A DNA stretch of 64,000 nucleotides, taken from positions 1 through 64,000 of the forward strand of contig VXCM01003493.1 in the NCBI GenBank assembly GCA_014773175.1. The letters are read 5' to 3'. The translations under genes were made by a program, and so were the position numbers. Of this stretch, positions 1-12,330 are shown one piece after another. The first letter of the stretch is position 1; every line of letters starts with the position of its first letter. Source of the stretch: Lucifuga dentata (lineage: Eukaryota; Chordata; Actinopteri; Ophidiiformes; Bythitidae). The notes under the pieces are model-generated. The model did not search any database. It was given only the letters and a program-made list of their open reading frames with translations, and was not told where the DNA came from.

Positions 1-70
1 CAGATGATTCGCTGTGGTGACCCCTGAAGGGAAAGACGAAAGGAAAAGAAGAAGAAGAAGAAGAAGCTAT
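1..70 (-). mobile_element. 3' tail of a teleost retroelement
   Basis: Ends in a (GAA)n tract. Read on the minus strand it parallels the element at 39655-39960 (the CAGGGGTC.CCACAGCG block), so it is a truncated copy of the same kind of element running off the left edge. Confidence 0.55.
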
Positions 71-206
71 ATAGCCATTTGAGCACAATCTATAAGAGTT
101 TGCAGCCTCTTTCTGACACTTATAATAAACTTTGATTAAAAAAAACAAACTCTGACAGTACTTCATGCCATGTTGCAAATAGACTAGATACTTAAAATTA
201 TTATTT

Positions 207-239
<33 letters not shown>

Positions 240-462
240 TCCAGATCTTGATTAGCTGAATCAGGTAAGGGTTGAGCAGGAAGAGCACTGCTATATGCCA
301 TATCATTTATGGCATCATTTAACAGGCTGCCCCTTCTAATCCCTAACACACACACACACACACACATAATGTCATAATGTGTGTGTGTGTGTGTGTGTGA
401 GATCCAGGAAATGAACAGAGACATGAAATCTCAGATCCCTGCTGACAAGGTGATAATTTTGG

Positions 463-516
<54 letters not shown>

Positions 517-745
517 GAATTCAGCAGTCTTCCTTCAGGGACAGATAAATGAATGGTACCAGATGGCACAATGGCATCATGGTATTCATGTTGCTTAATG
601 TGTGTGTTTATGCTTGGACACTGCAGTTGCCATGTGCTGGCCTACTTGGTGGGGGGGGGAGTAGATGGCATTCTTGCTGGGGCAGCCAGCATTAGTGCTC
701 GGCTGAACTGGGATGATGACTGGGTGGTGGGAAGAGGGGGTGCAG

Positions 746-787
<42 letters not shown>

Positions 788-1480
788 GGCTGCACAAATG
801 CTTCTACAAGTATAAGTGACACGTAGTTTCCTCAGAATTTGTGTATGGCATTTTCCAGAATAAAATGCAATTCATTCTGTTATTTTCCTTTTTATTTAAA
901 ATGTATAATGCAGTAGGTAATATGTGTTTAACATGTTTCCTACTGCATTATACAATTTTAAAAAAGGGAAAATGTGTTTAACATGGTCAAAGTTGAAAAA
1001 TGCATTCAGTAAGACAAATAGGCTCCAAGACACATAGGCTACGCTGCCCTGAAAGCTTTGTTTTTGATTAGTCCTTTACTTCTGTAACATGTCGATGTTA
1101 ACATGTAACACGTCTGAATTTACCTGCTACACACCTTCTTAGATAGAACCACAAAGTACCAGGCTAACAACTTTGTTTGGCCAACAATCCATAAATGTTG
1201 CCAGCAGAGGTCTTTCAGGAACTGAGACCCACCCTGGGACCCACGTCAGGCTGGATCCAAATTATATTCATTCTAATCAGGTTGGCAGTCCCACGCTACA
1301 GCCTCGGGTCTCAGGTCTAAGCAGACTTCCTGTCAGCTCTGATGACATGATGCATCGTGGTGCAGAAAGGATGAATTGATGTGCAGAAAAAAAAATGGAG
1401 GTGATCTTCACTAACATGAAGAACAAGTAGAAAGAAAAGCTGCTTACTGATTGGTGCAGCATGCTGCTGACAGTGTTGGT

Positions 1481-1531
<51 letters not shown>

Positions 1532-2450
1532 AGGTCGACCACATTTTGGATTGAGTCTATTTCAGATCAGGTCAGACTCCTTGAGTATCTTTCAGGTCAG
1601 TTCTCTTTCTTTCTCTCTCTCTCTCTCTCTTCTTTTTTAGGAGTTAATTTATGCACGTAAGGTTTTCTATTTCAGATCGGCCCCAAAATTTTGGACCCGT
1701 AAAGACCTCTACTTGCCAGTTCACTCCTGATACCACTAGCCAAATTTTCAGGCTGGGGTGGGGGGNAAAGACCTCTACTTGCCAGTTCACTCCTGATACC
1801 ACTAGCCAAATTTTCAGGCTGGGGTGGGGGGGCCCTTAAAGAGATTGTACCGAATGGCCTGTTTTCATTCAGTGTGCACAACAGTGTTGCAGCAAGGGAG
1901 AGTAAATATAGTGGGTTAAACACACAATGAAGATTGCAGATGATTCAAATTAGACCCCTAACTGAAAATAAGAACATGCAAATCTGAGTAACATGTCACC
2001 TCTGATGTTTCTGTGTAGCTCTTGTAATGATATTTTTGCATGTTTTGTAGTTCCTGAACTCAATCCAGCAATAGAAATTTATTAAAACATTTAAAACAAT
2101 GGTAAAGTTTATCTGGGATCATATATGACATGACACACGTCACATTGCATCGAGTCAGGGGGTTGGTCAGAGTGGGTGTGTCATGATCGTGCAGACACAT
2201 CACACAGCTGTCACAGAAGAGTTAATAGAAGGTGAAAGAGCAAAGGGGATGATTGTAGCCATGGCAACAATCTTTGACCCCATAATGATGGAACATACTT
2301 ACAAAAAATATGCCTCCCTCCACCTTCCGGGCTCGTCTCTCTGTCACCTTAGCAAAGTGATAGTTTCATTTTATTCATCTGGGGTTACACAGCATTCATG
2401 TACAGGGGAGTGTCGATATCTAAGTCATTTATGACGACTTACACGCTATA
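71..2450. other. No gene; microsatellites and repeat debris
   Basis: Contains (TAA)n 209-239, (CA)n 346-366, (GT)n 379-399, (CT)n 464-512, (GT)n 749-785 and (CT)n 1484-1529, a foldback at 880-974, an assembly duplication at 1700-1831 and pieces of a dispersed repeat (about 1041-1190 and 1836-1890) also found at 34137-34420 and 56280-56410. Nothing protein-coding was recognised. Confidence 0.7.
880..974. repeat. Long foldback (hairpin), possible small-RNA precursor
   Basis: The arms 880-917 and 939-974 are inverted complements with a 21-base loop. The inner 15 bp (903-917 against 939-953) are perfect, and the outer part pairs with a few gaps. Size and shape resemble a pre-microRNA or a tiny palindromic transposon; there is no sequence evidence to choose. 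Confidence 0.5.
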
Positions 2451-2820
2451 TTAAAGGACCACACCAGTGGTTTTGCATGTTTGAGCCCAATATATAAAAC
2501 CCGCATACACATTACAACTTCACAACTGCTAAAGAGAAAGCTCAGACTTGCTCTGTGCTTTTTATTGCACTTAAACACTAAAATTACGCTAAATAACTCT
2601 GAATAAAACCTGAATACACATCTTGTTCGTGATGATGGATGACCTATCCCAAGAGAGTTTCAAATATCAACAAGTTGATTTTAATAGTGTACCAGAATGA
2701 ACTTAAACCAATGGTGGTCTGGAATGTAGGAAAAAGAATTTTAACTCACCATTCCAATAGTATGCTTTGGGAAATGACTGTCAGTAACATTATATGTAAA
2801 TGGCCAGTATTGTCCTTTAA
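2451..2820. mobile_element. TTAA-flanked inverted-repeat element (MITE), short copy
   Basis: Starts TTAAAGGACCACACC and ends GTCCTTTAA, with the TIR motif CATGTTTGAGCC near the left end. The left and right portions come from two subtypes of the family (A-type left end, B-type right half), with the middle deleted. Confidence 0.7.
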
Positions 2821-4440
2821 GAGAAACATCTTTGAGTTTGAGCCTTTCTCTGAACATTTATGATCACAAAACACAAATTTGTGTTAGAACAAAGACTTTT
2901 TTGCAATGCCTTTGCCACTAGACTGCAATTCTGCACCTGGCCAACAGCCATCACACCTGAGTTAATTACCTGACTACCTCACCTGTTTCCAGTTACCCTC
3001 GTCATCTCACTCATACTAGTCATTTTTACTACATTTTTGCCTGATTGTCTCTGAAGTCCATTTCAAGTGTTCCACCATTTATTTGGTTTCTTGTTTACTT
3101 GCCTGCCTATGAATGCTGACCTCAGCCTGCTCTTTTTTTTTTTTTTTTTTTNTTTTTTTTTTTTTTTTTTGATTTCCTGCCTCTGACCTTGTTGGATTTG
3201 CTTACCTTGCCTGTCTTCAACCTGATCTTTGAAAGAAAGTGGATCTATATTCTTAACCTACCCAGAAGTGCATGTTCTGAATATCATCCTAAACATTGCA
3301 GACAACTCTAACTGCTTTTGAGTGCAACCCCTGCAGCCCTCCATGGCAGCCTGATAACAAATCATTGTGTATTATGAGGAAAGCTGATCATGCCTGATAC
3401 GGTTATGTCAAATTAATTCTATCATGCTATGTGTAACAGTCAGTAGAATACTGTTTGTACTTTATGAAGCCTCACAGGCATACAAGACCTTTGGTACAGC
3501 TTCACCATTAGAGAGTCAGTTTGCTCTATGAATAACAGGTCACAGTCAGTTCTCCCAGTGCTAGACTCCAGTTACTTGCTGTGATCTGATACTGGTAGCG
3601 TTAACAGCCTGCCCTCTCTCTGTGGGAATCCTACCCAGTGGGAATGCATCGATCCCCATCCACAGCTCCACTGCACAGGGCACACCATTACCACCTCCTA
3701 CTTATTGATTTGTAAATTGTAAAAGGCATATTAATATAGGCATGTTAATATAATGACAACCATTACTGATCACGATTTGTTGTCATTGCCACAGAAGCAC
3801 ATTAAGTGCCAGGAATTAAAGCCTTTTTCCTTTTTTCATGGCAAAAAATTCATTGTTTCACCTTTCATTTCCCCCTATTCTCTTCCCCCTTTGTAGCATA
3901 TCCTAATCGGCGCTCTGCCAGATCAGCAGGTCTGGTACCCTGCATGACCCAGATCCACGACTCATCTGTTATTTACATATCTGAGGGTGTGAGATGTTTC
4001 TTCCATCCAGGGGAGAGACGGAGTGAGAAGAGGGAGAGGGATTCCCAGGGAACAGACAGAGAAAGAGAAGAAAAGAATTAGAACAGAGGGGGAGAGGAGA
4101 GAGATGACAGAGTGAGGAGAAGGTGACAGGGTGGGGGTTGGGGGGGCGGAGGCACGTGTGCTGATATTTATAGATAAGTGAAAGGCCAGACATGATGCAG
4201 TCTTTGCAGGCCTTGGCAGATCTGGTAACACAGTAATCTAAGATACTATTTTGTCTAATTCAGGCCAATAGTGCATCATTCTTATTATGAATGATGTCAC
4301 AGTGACAATTGTTGCACATGATCATCGCTACAACAGCGCTCCACACTTCTTCTCCACTTTAAATATATATATATATATAAACACAACACTATTGACAATT
4401 TCTATTATAGGAAATATGGATTAATATTAATATGGATTAA
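2821..4440. other. No recognised gene
   Basis: Mostly unique AT-rich sequence, a poly-T with a one-base gap (3133-3170), and a purine-rich stretch at 4010-4150. The 3890-4000 segment is locally complex with a good plus-strand acceptor (TTTGTAG) but no convincing protein. Confidence 0.6.
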
Positions 4441-5005
4441 TAAGGACCATGCCGGTGAGTTAGCACGTTTGAGCCCAATACATACAACCTGCATACGTGT
4501 TATGTTACTGACTACTGTTTCCAAAATGTATTACTGGAGCAGTAAATTTTAGAATATTTTTTTCCAATCTTATAGACTGCCATTGATTTTAATTAATTCC
4601 AGTATGCTATTAAAAAAAAAATAAAAATCAGATAGGTAATCCATCACAGCAAACGTTATATCCATTATTTGTTTTAATTTATTTTTTGTTAAAGTGACTT
4701 CATCCAAGCCAGAAAACAATTTATGTATCTGCCAGGGAATATAGTCTCAGGAGAAGAGGGCTTTTACTGAGAAATTAAAAACCTTCTCATACATACAGTA
4801 CCTGTTAGCAGGCAAAAAAATTGAATTTTAAGGTGGGTGTATCACCTGAACATTTGATTTTGAAAGATTAAGCAATTTGGCAAAAGAACAGAAAAACTAA
4901 AATATAGCTTTTTGTATGAGAAATTGTCAGTAACTTAACGTATGCGTAATGTGTATCCTTATTTATTGGGCTTAAATATGCAAAATTGCTGGTATAGTCC
5001 TTTAA
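4441..5005. mobile_element. TTAA element, A-type copy, uninterrupted
   Basis: Full-length example of the older A subtype, starting TAAGGACCATGCC and ending ATAGTCCTTTAA. Its internal TTTTAAGGTGGGTGTATCACC near 4825 is the un-occupied version of the site that carries nested insertions at 15392 and 27388. Confidence 0.75.
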
Positions 5006-6230
5006 AATACAGTCATTGCAATCCTTTAAAGTGCTTCAGGAAGCAACAGCTTGTATACTTTCCATCTAATTTGCATCCGTTGCAGCATTTTGTTTACTTC
5101 TAGCATTCTGTCTTGAAAGCTAAATCCTCATTTGTGCACGTGGGCTGTTTCAGGTCTAAACCATCAGATACGAGCCAGTTAATATCGTCCAAATACATTT
5201 TCCAGATGACAGAATTCTAACAAAAACTCTTGGTTTTTGGAGTTTATCTTCAGCAACTACGTGTCTGTCATCATGCATGGTTTCAATAAAAGTCACGACA
5301 GGTGTTTAACAGCAAACTCATGTCCTCATACTAGCTCGCAGAAACACGATCTCTCTCACAGTCGATAGGATGACCTTGCTTGACCCCATCACCCCACATT
5401 CTGAGCTACGCTTTAAACTGCATGAAATAAGCATCTGACTGATCCAAATAATGTGGTGCCAGGCGCAACAGGGAGTGTGGCTGATGAGGAGAAAGGACCA
5501 TAAACTGAAAGATCCTGAGAATTAAGACAGAAGCTATGGGAACACTTCATGTTTTGTCAAATATAGTTTTAAAGCAAGTTTTGGGCCTTTAATTAAAACT
5601 AGAATATCAGCCTTATTTTATATGCTGCATTTGCTTACATAATTAATTATTTAGTATTACTCCAGCTGTCTCTGTTTGCATACGAGAACACAAATTAATA
5701 ATTGAAATATACATTTCGATCATATTTCACACAGGCGTACATGAATATGTGCTAACAGCAGTAATATCCTGGATTTTAACATGAGTTTTAGGGTTCAATG
5801 AAAAAGTTTCCACCTTGATAAAAAATACAATTCCAACCTGTAAGTTTTTCAAATTTAAAGTGGAACTGCCCCGTTCTTACTTGTTAATTTGGTTTATTGG
5901 TCTTGATGAGTGCTATTGACATGTTAAAATAACGATGTAAAGGCTTTGTGGCTGTGGAGAGAGATGTGAGAAATCAGGGAAACTGACATCCTGTTTGTGT
6001 TGGTTCTACAGGTCTTACAACTAAAACTAAACTGAATCCAATGCACCCAACTTCTACGAGGGTTTTTAGCTTTTCAGTTTTTACAACAAACAGGAAGTAA
6101 CCCTTGTGATGTCATAAGGGTCAGTTTGCCTAACTTTGCAACTTCTACAGCCTTTATAAATTTGTTTTCACATTTGAATCATGTTCCCAATTCTACTGAA
6201 TTTGATGTGTAAAATCAGTGGCATCTCCCT
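5006..6230. other. No gene recognised
   Basis: Unique-looking AT-rich sequence with short open frames only and no notable repeats. Confidence 0.6.
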
Positions 6231-6939
6231 TTAAAGGACCATACCAGCAATTTTGTTTAAACCCAAAAAATACTACCTGCATACACGTTACATTACTGAC
6301 AATTTCCAAAACATAAAACTGCATTTTAGTTTCTCAGGTGTTGTGCCAAATCCCTTAATCTTTCAAAGTCAAATGTTCAAGTGATACACCCACCTTAAAA
6401 GTCTATGTTTTGCCTGGTAACACTGTTCAAACATGGATGTGACAGTCATTTTTAACTTCTCAGTAAAAGTCATCTTCTCATGAGACTATATTCCCTGGCG
6501 GAGACGTACATTTGTTCAAGATTCAAGATTCAAGATTCACTTTATTGTCATTTCACTGAGTATTTTCATACACAGAAGAAACGAAATACCGTTTCTCCCC
6601 AGCTCCAATCAGTGCTTTCTGTGCATGTTGGATTAGTTAAATAAAGTTACTTCAAAAAAAAAAAAAAAAAAAAAAAAACAAACAAAAAAAAAAACTTAAT
6701 AGAATAGTATTTGCTGTGTTGGATGACTTATCTCAAACACATTTTAAGTCTCTCCAAGTTGAGTTTTTAAAATGAACTGGAATGAACTGAAACAATGGCA
6801 GTCTGGAGAGTAGGAAAATCAATTCTATAATTTACCACTGAAGTAGCATATTTTGGGGAATGGTTGTCAGTAACCTATCGTGTATGTAGGTTGTATTAAA
6901 TTTGGCTCAAACATGTAAATCACCGGTATTTTCCTTTAA
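6231..6939. mobile_element. TTAA element, A-type, with an internal repeat insertion
   Basis: Bounded by TTAAAGGACCATACC and TTTTCCTTTAA. It is interrupted around 6518-6600 by a fish retroelement end (repeated AAGATTC followed by CACTTTATTGTCATTTC), and carries a long poly-A at 6653-6678. Confidence 0.7.
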
Positions 6940-7049
6940 CAATCTTAAATTTCAAGACAGTATTGGCTTGGATCTGAAAATTTCACTATTAGCCTCCAAA
7001 AAACTCCTATCAGCCCATTTCTAACATGAAGAATCAGGAGCAGACTCAC

Positions 7050-7272
7050 TAGTTTTGGCTTGGTGGTGAGGCCCAGGTGGTCTTGATCAAACTCCTCTTT
7101 CTCTTCCCATGGTTCTCTGCTGTCTCCGTTGGAAGAAGGGGCAACTTTGAGCTCCTTGACCTGTCCGCTCATCACCTGCACAGGGTCCAGACTCATCTTC
7201 ACCATAGGGAACCCTCCTTCTTGTACTCCCAAAGGTGTCCTCTTTGGACTAAACTGTCCTGCTCCTGCTGCT
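7050..7272 (-). CDS. Candidate internal coding exon of an unidentified gene
   Basis: Minus-strand segment with a strong pyrimidine tract and TTAG acceptor (7274-7273) and a consensus donor CTA|GTGAGT (7049-7048). One frame is open for all 74 codons between them and reads like real protein (contains FSPKRTPLGVQEGG, MVKMSLDPVQVMSGQV and EPWEEKEEFDQDHLG). It enters with one base completing a codon and leaves in phase 0. I do not recognise the family. An acidic, proline-containing, probably disordered segment is all that can be said. No downstream exon was found toward position 1, so it could also be a relic. Confidence 0.45.
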
Positions 7273-7397
7273 CTAACAGAAAAAAAAAGGAAAAAATGGT
7301 GCCACCAACTAATCAGAACGTCCCGTTACAGTAAGGGGATCTTCCTGTCCCGTACATTGATAATAGGATTAAACGGTGCAGTCCGCTGAGCTTGCAC

Positions 7398-7498
7398 CTG
7401 CCCAGTGAAGCAGCAAAAAGTGTCCAGTCTTCTGTCTCCTGATACTCGTCTCTCTCCTCTTTCCTCAGGAGGATTATTGTTGTTGTTCTACTGTCCAA
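7398..7498 (-). CDS. Candidate preceding exon of the same unidentified gene
   Basis: Upstream (minus strand) of the 7050-7272 exon, separated by a 125-base gap with GT-AG ends (GGGCAG|GTGCAA donor at 7397). Its open frame ends two bases into a codon, which the one base left in the next exon completes exactly, giving ...WTLFAASLGR joined to AAGAGQ.... The acceptor (TTCTAG, 7500-7499) is weak. A possible starter ATGGCTCAGAGA|GTGAGT lies at 7561-7550, but the gap to this exon would be only 51 bases, too short for a normal intron. Treat as tentative. Confidence 0.3.
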
Positions 7499-7641
7499 CT
7501 AGAATTTCAGAGGACGTGAAAGACAGACTCATTTACAGCCTCTACTCACTCTCTGAGCCATTGTGCTGCATGTTACCCTACACACAGCCCCTCTGTTACA
7601 CATGCATACACACACACACGCACACATTCTTTCTCTCCCTG

Positions 7642-7684
<43 letters not shown>

Positions 7685-8204
7685 GTCTCTCCCCCTCCCA
7701 CTGTGTCCCATTCAGTCACTCTCTCAGCTTCATTCCCCTCTGCCCTCCAACGGACCAATCACAGCTTTGCTTCCTTATTCAGAGGGACTGCAATTTGCCC
7801 AAGAGGCTCATGGGATAATCACACACACACACACACACACATACACACACACACACACACAAATAAAAATAAATAAATACATACAGTACATATATATATG
7901 TATATATATACACACATATAGGGAAGGGAAAAGGTCAAAATAAATGAAATGAGATGAGTTATGTGACATATGTGAAGTATGAAAAAAAAACATTTATTTG
8001 AAGATTTTACATATATAGATAAATAAAAATAGATCAGTGCACACATGACAACAAGCCAAGGCGCAAAAAAGCACAATATAAAATCTTCCAAAAAATAATT
8101 ATATGTACATAATACATGTAACTTATAGACACATGTTACATGTAAAATTTACTTTTATGTTATGTCTGACTTTTTTTTTGTATGTATGTATGTATGTATA
8201 TATG

Positions 8205-8208
8205 TCTG

Positions 8209-8261
<53 letters not shown>

Positions 8262-8276
8262 TTAAATACGTATATN

Positions 8277-8329
<53 letters not shown>

Positions 8330-8335
8330 TTAAAT
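8205..8335 (+). repeat. (TCTA)n tetranucleotide microsatellite with assembly gap
   Basis: Two TCTA arrays, each ending in TTTAAATACGTATAT, flank a single N at 8276. The repeated end shows that the same array was assembled twice. Confidence 0.85.
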
Positions 8336-9839
8336 ACGTATATTGCAGGCTGCCATTTCATTAGCCTCACAGGGATAAATAGAATTGTTTGACTTGAACT
8401 GAACTGATAAAATAAATTTTAGTGAACTTTGACTTCAAGAGTTTCAGAGTTTCAGACACCATACATGCTTTATGTTTTACTAAGCAGTTCTGACCACCCA
8501 GCTGCCAGCTATCAGACATTAATGAAGAATGTAAGGGGTTTCCCAGGGGCTCAGCTACCCCATCACACAAAGATTTGGAAATTTTGAAAATCCCAATTTA
8601 TGTATCCCAGATGTTTTTAAGCAATTATATTTGCAATCAAGTATGATATTTGCTTTCATAATCGACAGTATCCTTGCTGATGCTCACCAAACCATGTGGA
8701 TGATTCTATTTCCAGATGCCAGGAATATCCTTCTGACTGAAAAAAAAAAAAGNCCAAACCATGTGGATGATTCTATTTCCAGATGCCAGGAATATCCTTC
8801 TGACTGAAAAAAAAAAAAGAATGATTTTTATTTTTTTTATGTAAAAACTAATAATTAAATTTTAAAACATTATGTAAAAACAAAACAAAACAAAAAAAAA
8901 AAACAAAAACAAAACATTGAAGTCAGCCTTTTAAAAAGCCAACATGTGTAACATTTGAGAAGTGGAACATAACCTCACCCCTCAGATTTCTAACCCCTCC
9001 CAAATTCCTAGCTACGGCCCTGGATATTAATTCTCCTAGATATTACAATATATTCAATATATACCAGTATATACCAATATATTCTAAAATTCTTGAGACA
9101 AGCAAACCTTTTTAGAAAGTAAGTGAATGATTGGTCCTCACAATCAGCACAACTTTTTTTTTTTTTTTTTTTCAAATGCTGATCAGATCAATGTTTTTAC
9201 AGTATAGCCCCCTTATTTGTAGTCGTTATAATCACATCATAATCATCTGCAACTTGTAGGTTTTATCATTTATGCCTCTTTCCAAATAAGGTCATCAGTC
9301 ATCTGTAATGATGTGAGTGTAACAAAAGAAAAGTAAACAGGAGTGTCACTGGGAAAAGATCATAGGCTGCTAATTGTGGGAGGATGAGGGTGATCAGGGA
9401 ATGGGGGAGTTAACGTAGCCTAAAGGTAGGAGTTAATGGATGTAACCTTCATTTAAAACAAGGTTGGAGCCCAAATTAAGTAGACGCATTAGTGTCCTTA
9501 CTCGTGCATGCCGAGAGCAGGAAAACAACCAAAGGGCTTCTGTGCTTTTTAAGTCCTAATTTAACAATTTTACAGACTGATTAAGTGGAGATAAATGAGT
9601 GAATCACAGGAAAGTGACTCATGCTTTTATCCCCGTTAAAGGGTGATTTTTAAAAATGTTTGTGATTACCTTTACAGCACAAATTAGACTCATTTGTCCA
9701 AAACATGTTGGCCTTATTCTACTTATGCTTTGCATTTGTCCTTTAATGTTTATTTTATTTCGCCACAGAGACATTGTCATTTCATATATATCAGGCAAGG
9801 AGAAATTTTTCTCCAAACGCAATATTACAGTACTTTTGA

Positions 9840-9851
9840 ATAATAATAATG

Positions 9852-9904
<53 letters not shown>

Positions 9905-9917
9905 NATAATAATAATG

Positions 9918-9970
<53 letters not shown>
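9840..9970 (+). repeat. (TAA)n trinucleotide microsatellite
   Basis: About 130 bases of TAA with two GAT interruptions and an N at 9905. Confidence 0.9.
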
Positions 9971-9971
<1 letters not shown>

Positions 9972-10434
9972 TTATTAGTAATGAAATAAGAAAATAATAT
10001 ACAGTATATAAAAATATTAAATATAGAAATACATGTAACTGTGCTTTGAGAATAGTGATCTGGCTAGTTTTAAGGCCCCTAACACCTGCTTTGGTCACCT
10101 GCTTGACAACCACTTATTTTCATTTAAAGGTTCATAAATTCAGAAATATAATCGGGTGCAAGGTCAAGACATGATTCATAAGTGATCAATAAAATCTTAA
10201 AATCATTTTCACACCGCATAGTTATCCAGTGTAAAGACATTAACACAAATCTTTATTTGAACTCTTGACAGCTCAAGGCCATTATGCAGTTAACATGCCA
10301 GGGAAATGATGTGAGGATGGAGTTGGCGCAAAGGGTTGGATTGAGCTTACAGCGCCATCCTGTGGTCACTCTCCAAACTGCAACTCTTTGACATGACCTC
10401 TATTACTGCAGTACAAATTCTCTGTTATACAGAA

Positions 10435-10488
<54 letters not shown>

Positions 10489-12009
10489 TGATTTTCCACT
10501 GAGTTGAAGCCTCACACAGCAAAGATTGTATTGATCCATGATGGACATCTAGAAAATGACCAATGGGAAAAATAAATAAATAAATAAAATGAGGAAAAAA
10601 AACAAAAAACAAAAACTGAAACCACAAAATCAAAACCTGACATTTTAATAACTTTGCTGATAACACAATACGACTGATCTGTAGACAATGATTATTTATT
10701 AGTCCTGATTTTAGAATAATAACATGAAACTGTGTCACAGAGAAAAACAACTTGCCAATTTTGCGCCAGTTTTGCATCATGTTCCAATTTATTCTGCAAC
10801 AGCCACAGATTTTGAGGCTGATGACAAAAGATGCAAACGTATTAACGGACACAAACTGACTTCATTAACAACAGGAAAACCTGTCTGATATTGTTTTCTG
10901 TCCTCTCTTATTACCATTTCTGTCTCACACGGGAGGAAAACATAAAAGTAAATGTTCGCATTGATTTGTAATGTCAAAGCCCAGCCACCATGAGTCATTT
11001 CAATCTGTGTAATTATGTCTCCATCGCTGCAGGTGAGTAGCTGAGAGTCTGCTGACACCAAAGGCAAAATTAATTTCCACAGCCATTAAATTTCACTTGG
11101 AATTATGACTGTGTGCTCGTGTGTGTGTTTCTGCTCTGTGTGCTTGTAATAGGAGTGTATATGTGTGTTTGACTTGTTATGTGTGCACGTCCTTTCTAAT
11201 CTCAACATGGTTACCATGAGAACAGCATGAAGGCTGACATCACTGCAGTAATGTGACATCATCGCTAGACGGTGACTCATATTCTTGGCTCACTGTGTGT
11301 GGATTGTGTTCTGTGTGTGTATTTGATCTGGGAGACACACTGCCTCCGCAAAAAAAAAAAAAAAAAAAAAAAGAAAAAAGACAACAATATTCACTTTTGA
11401 CATCCACGTGTTTTATTCTATACGTACCAAAAATAATTACACAGTCTTTGTTCTAGGAATCTAACAGTATCCAAAACAAATTAAACAAAAGCCAAATCAT
11501 GTGACGGGACAAATATACATGAACATCATAAGAGAAATGCTGCGGAATAGAATTATATTGCACAACCGAGCACAAATGATTCCCTGTCGAAAAAAGTAGA
11601 ATATCTGTGTTCTTATTCGTGTTATCTTTCTGAAGACATGAAGCATCATTTCATATTCCATCCATCCTTAACTTACAACGATTTTAGTCCTACACAGTCC
11701 AAACTTTGGCACATCTAATCTAAATGCTCATTTTGTTTGGCTGCAAAGCGAGCCAGAGAAAAAAACAAACAAAAGCCTCTCGATCGCCTCGTTTTGTTAT
11801 TTCATGGAGGAAAGCCAGTGTTTTTCTGACCGAAAGAGGCTAATTAGGATGGACGGAATCTAATCAGCAGAGGAGTGTGAGAATGAACACAATGTGAAGC
11901 CACTTTGTGAGCCAATTTTAAGATTCGACTCGTGTGGAGACTCGTGTTTTACCGCACGCCAGCCTGATATAAACTGACGAACCCGAGCTTATGACGATAA
12001 TATACTCAC

Positions 12010-12330
12010 TCACGTCCGTTTGTTTCTTCTTTAGCAGGATAATTTAAAAATGTTTCGGGCTAAACCTGGTGGAAGGGAGAGACATGGCCCAGGGAAGAAC
12101 CTATTCAGTTTTGATGCAGATCTGGATTGGGTGCAGATCAAGGAATAGTTTCTTATCATTGCAAGATCAGTGATTACTTGCTATTTTCTATCAGGTTTTT
12201 TTTTTTTTTTTTTTTAATTAATACACCAATCTCAATAAAGAAAATCAGACATATTTAATCTATGGTAGAGGTGTAGGTGCAGTTTGGTCCTGATGCGAAT
12301 AAAGATCAGCATAAGGATCCATGCGGACTC
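12010..12330. mobile_element. Dispersed fish repeat, degenerate
   Basis: The phrases TGGTGGAAGGG, GGGAAGAACC and GATGCAGATCTGGAT are shared by a repeat common in fish genomes. Related fragments occur at about 17010-17530, 23795-23885, 40170-40460 and 50060-50400. Class not determined. Confidence 0.45.

Larger units (their letters stand above)
7499..12009. other. No identified gene; microsatellites
   Basis: Apart from the possible starter ATG at 7561, this holds (CA)n and (CT)n 7605-7690, (CA)n 7820-7862, a (TCTA)n tract with a gap (8205-8335), a gap duplication 8676-8818, (TAA)n 9840-9970, (CT)n 10437-10485 and (A)n 11350-11372. No further exon was recognised. Confidence 0.65.

Noticed and set aside
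553..786. Open frames running through GT, GA, CA or TAA repeats, here and in many other places.
   Set aside because: They encode only monotonous VC, RE, HT or NN repeats produced by microsatellites.
3890..4000. Plus-strand segment with a pyrimidine-rich acceptor and a GTGTGA donor.
   Set aside because: Only about 30 codons, a weak donor and no partner exon; the peptide is not recognisable.
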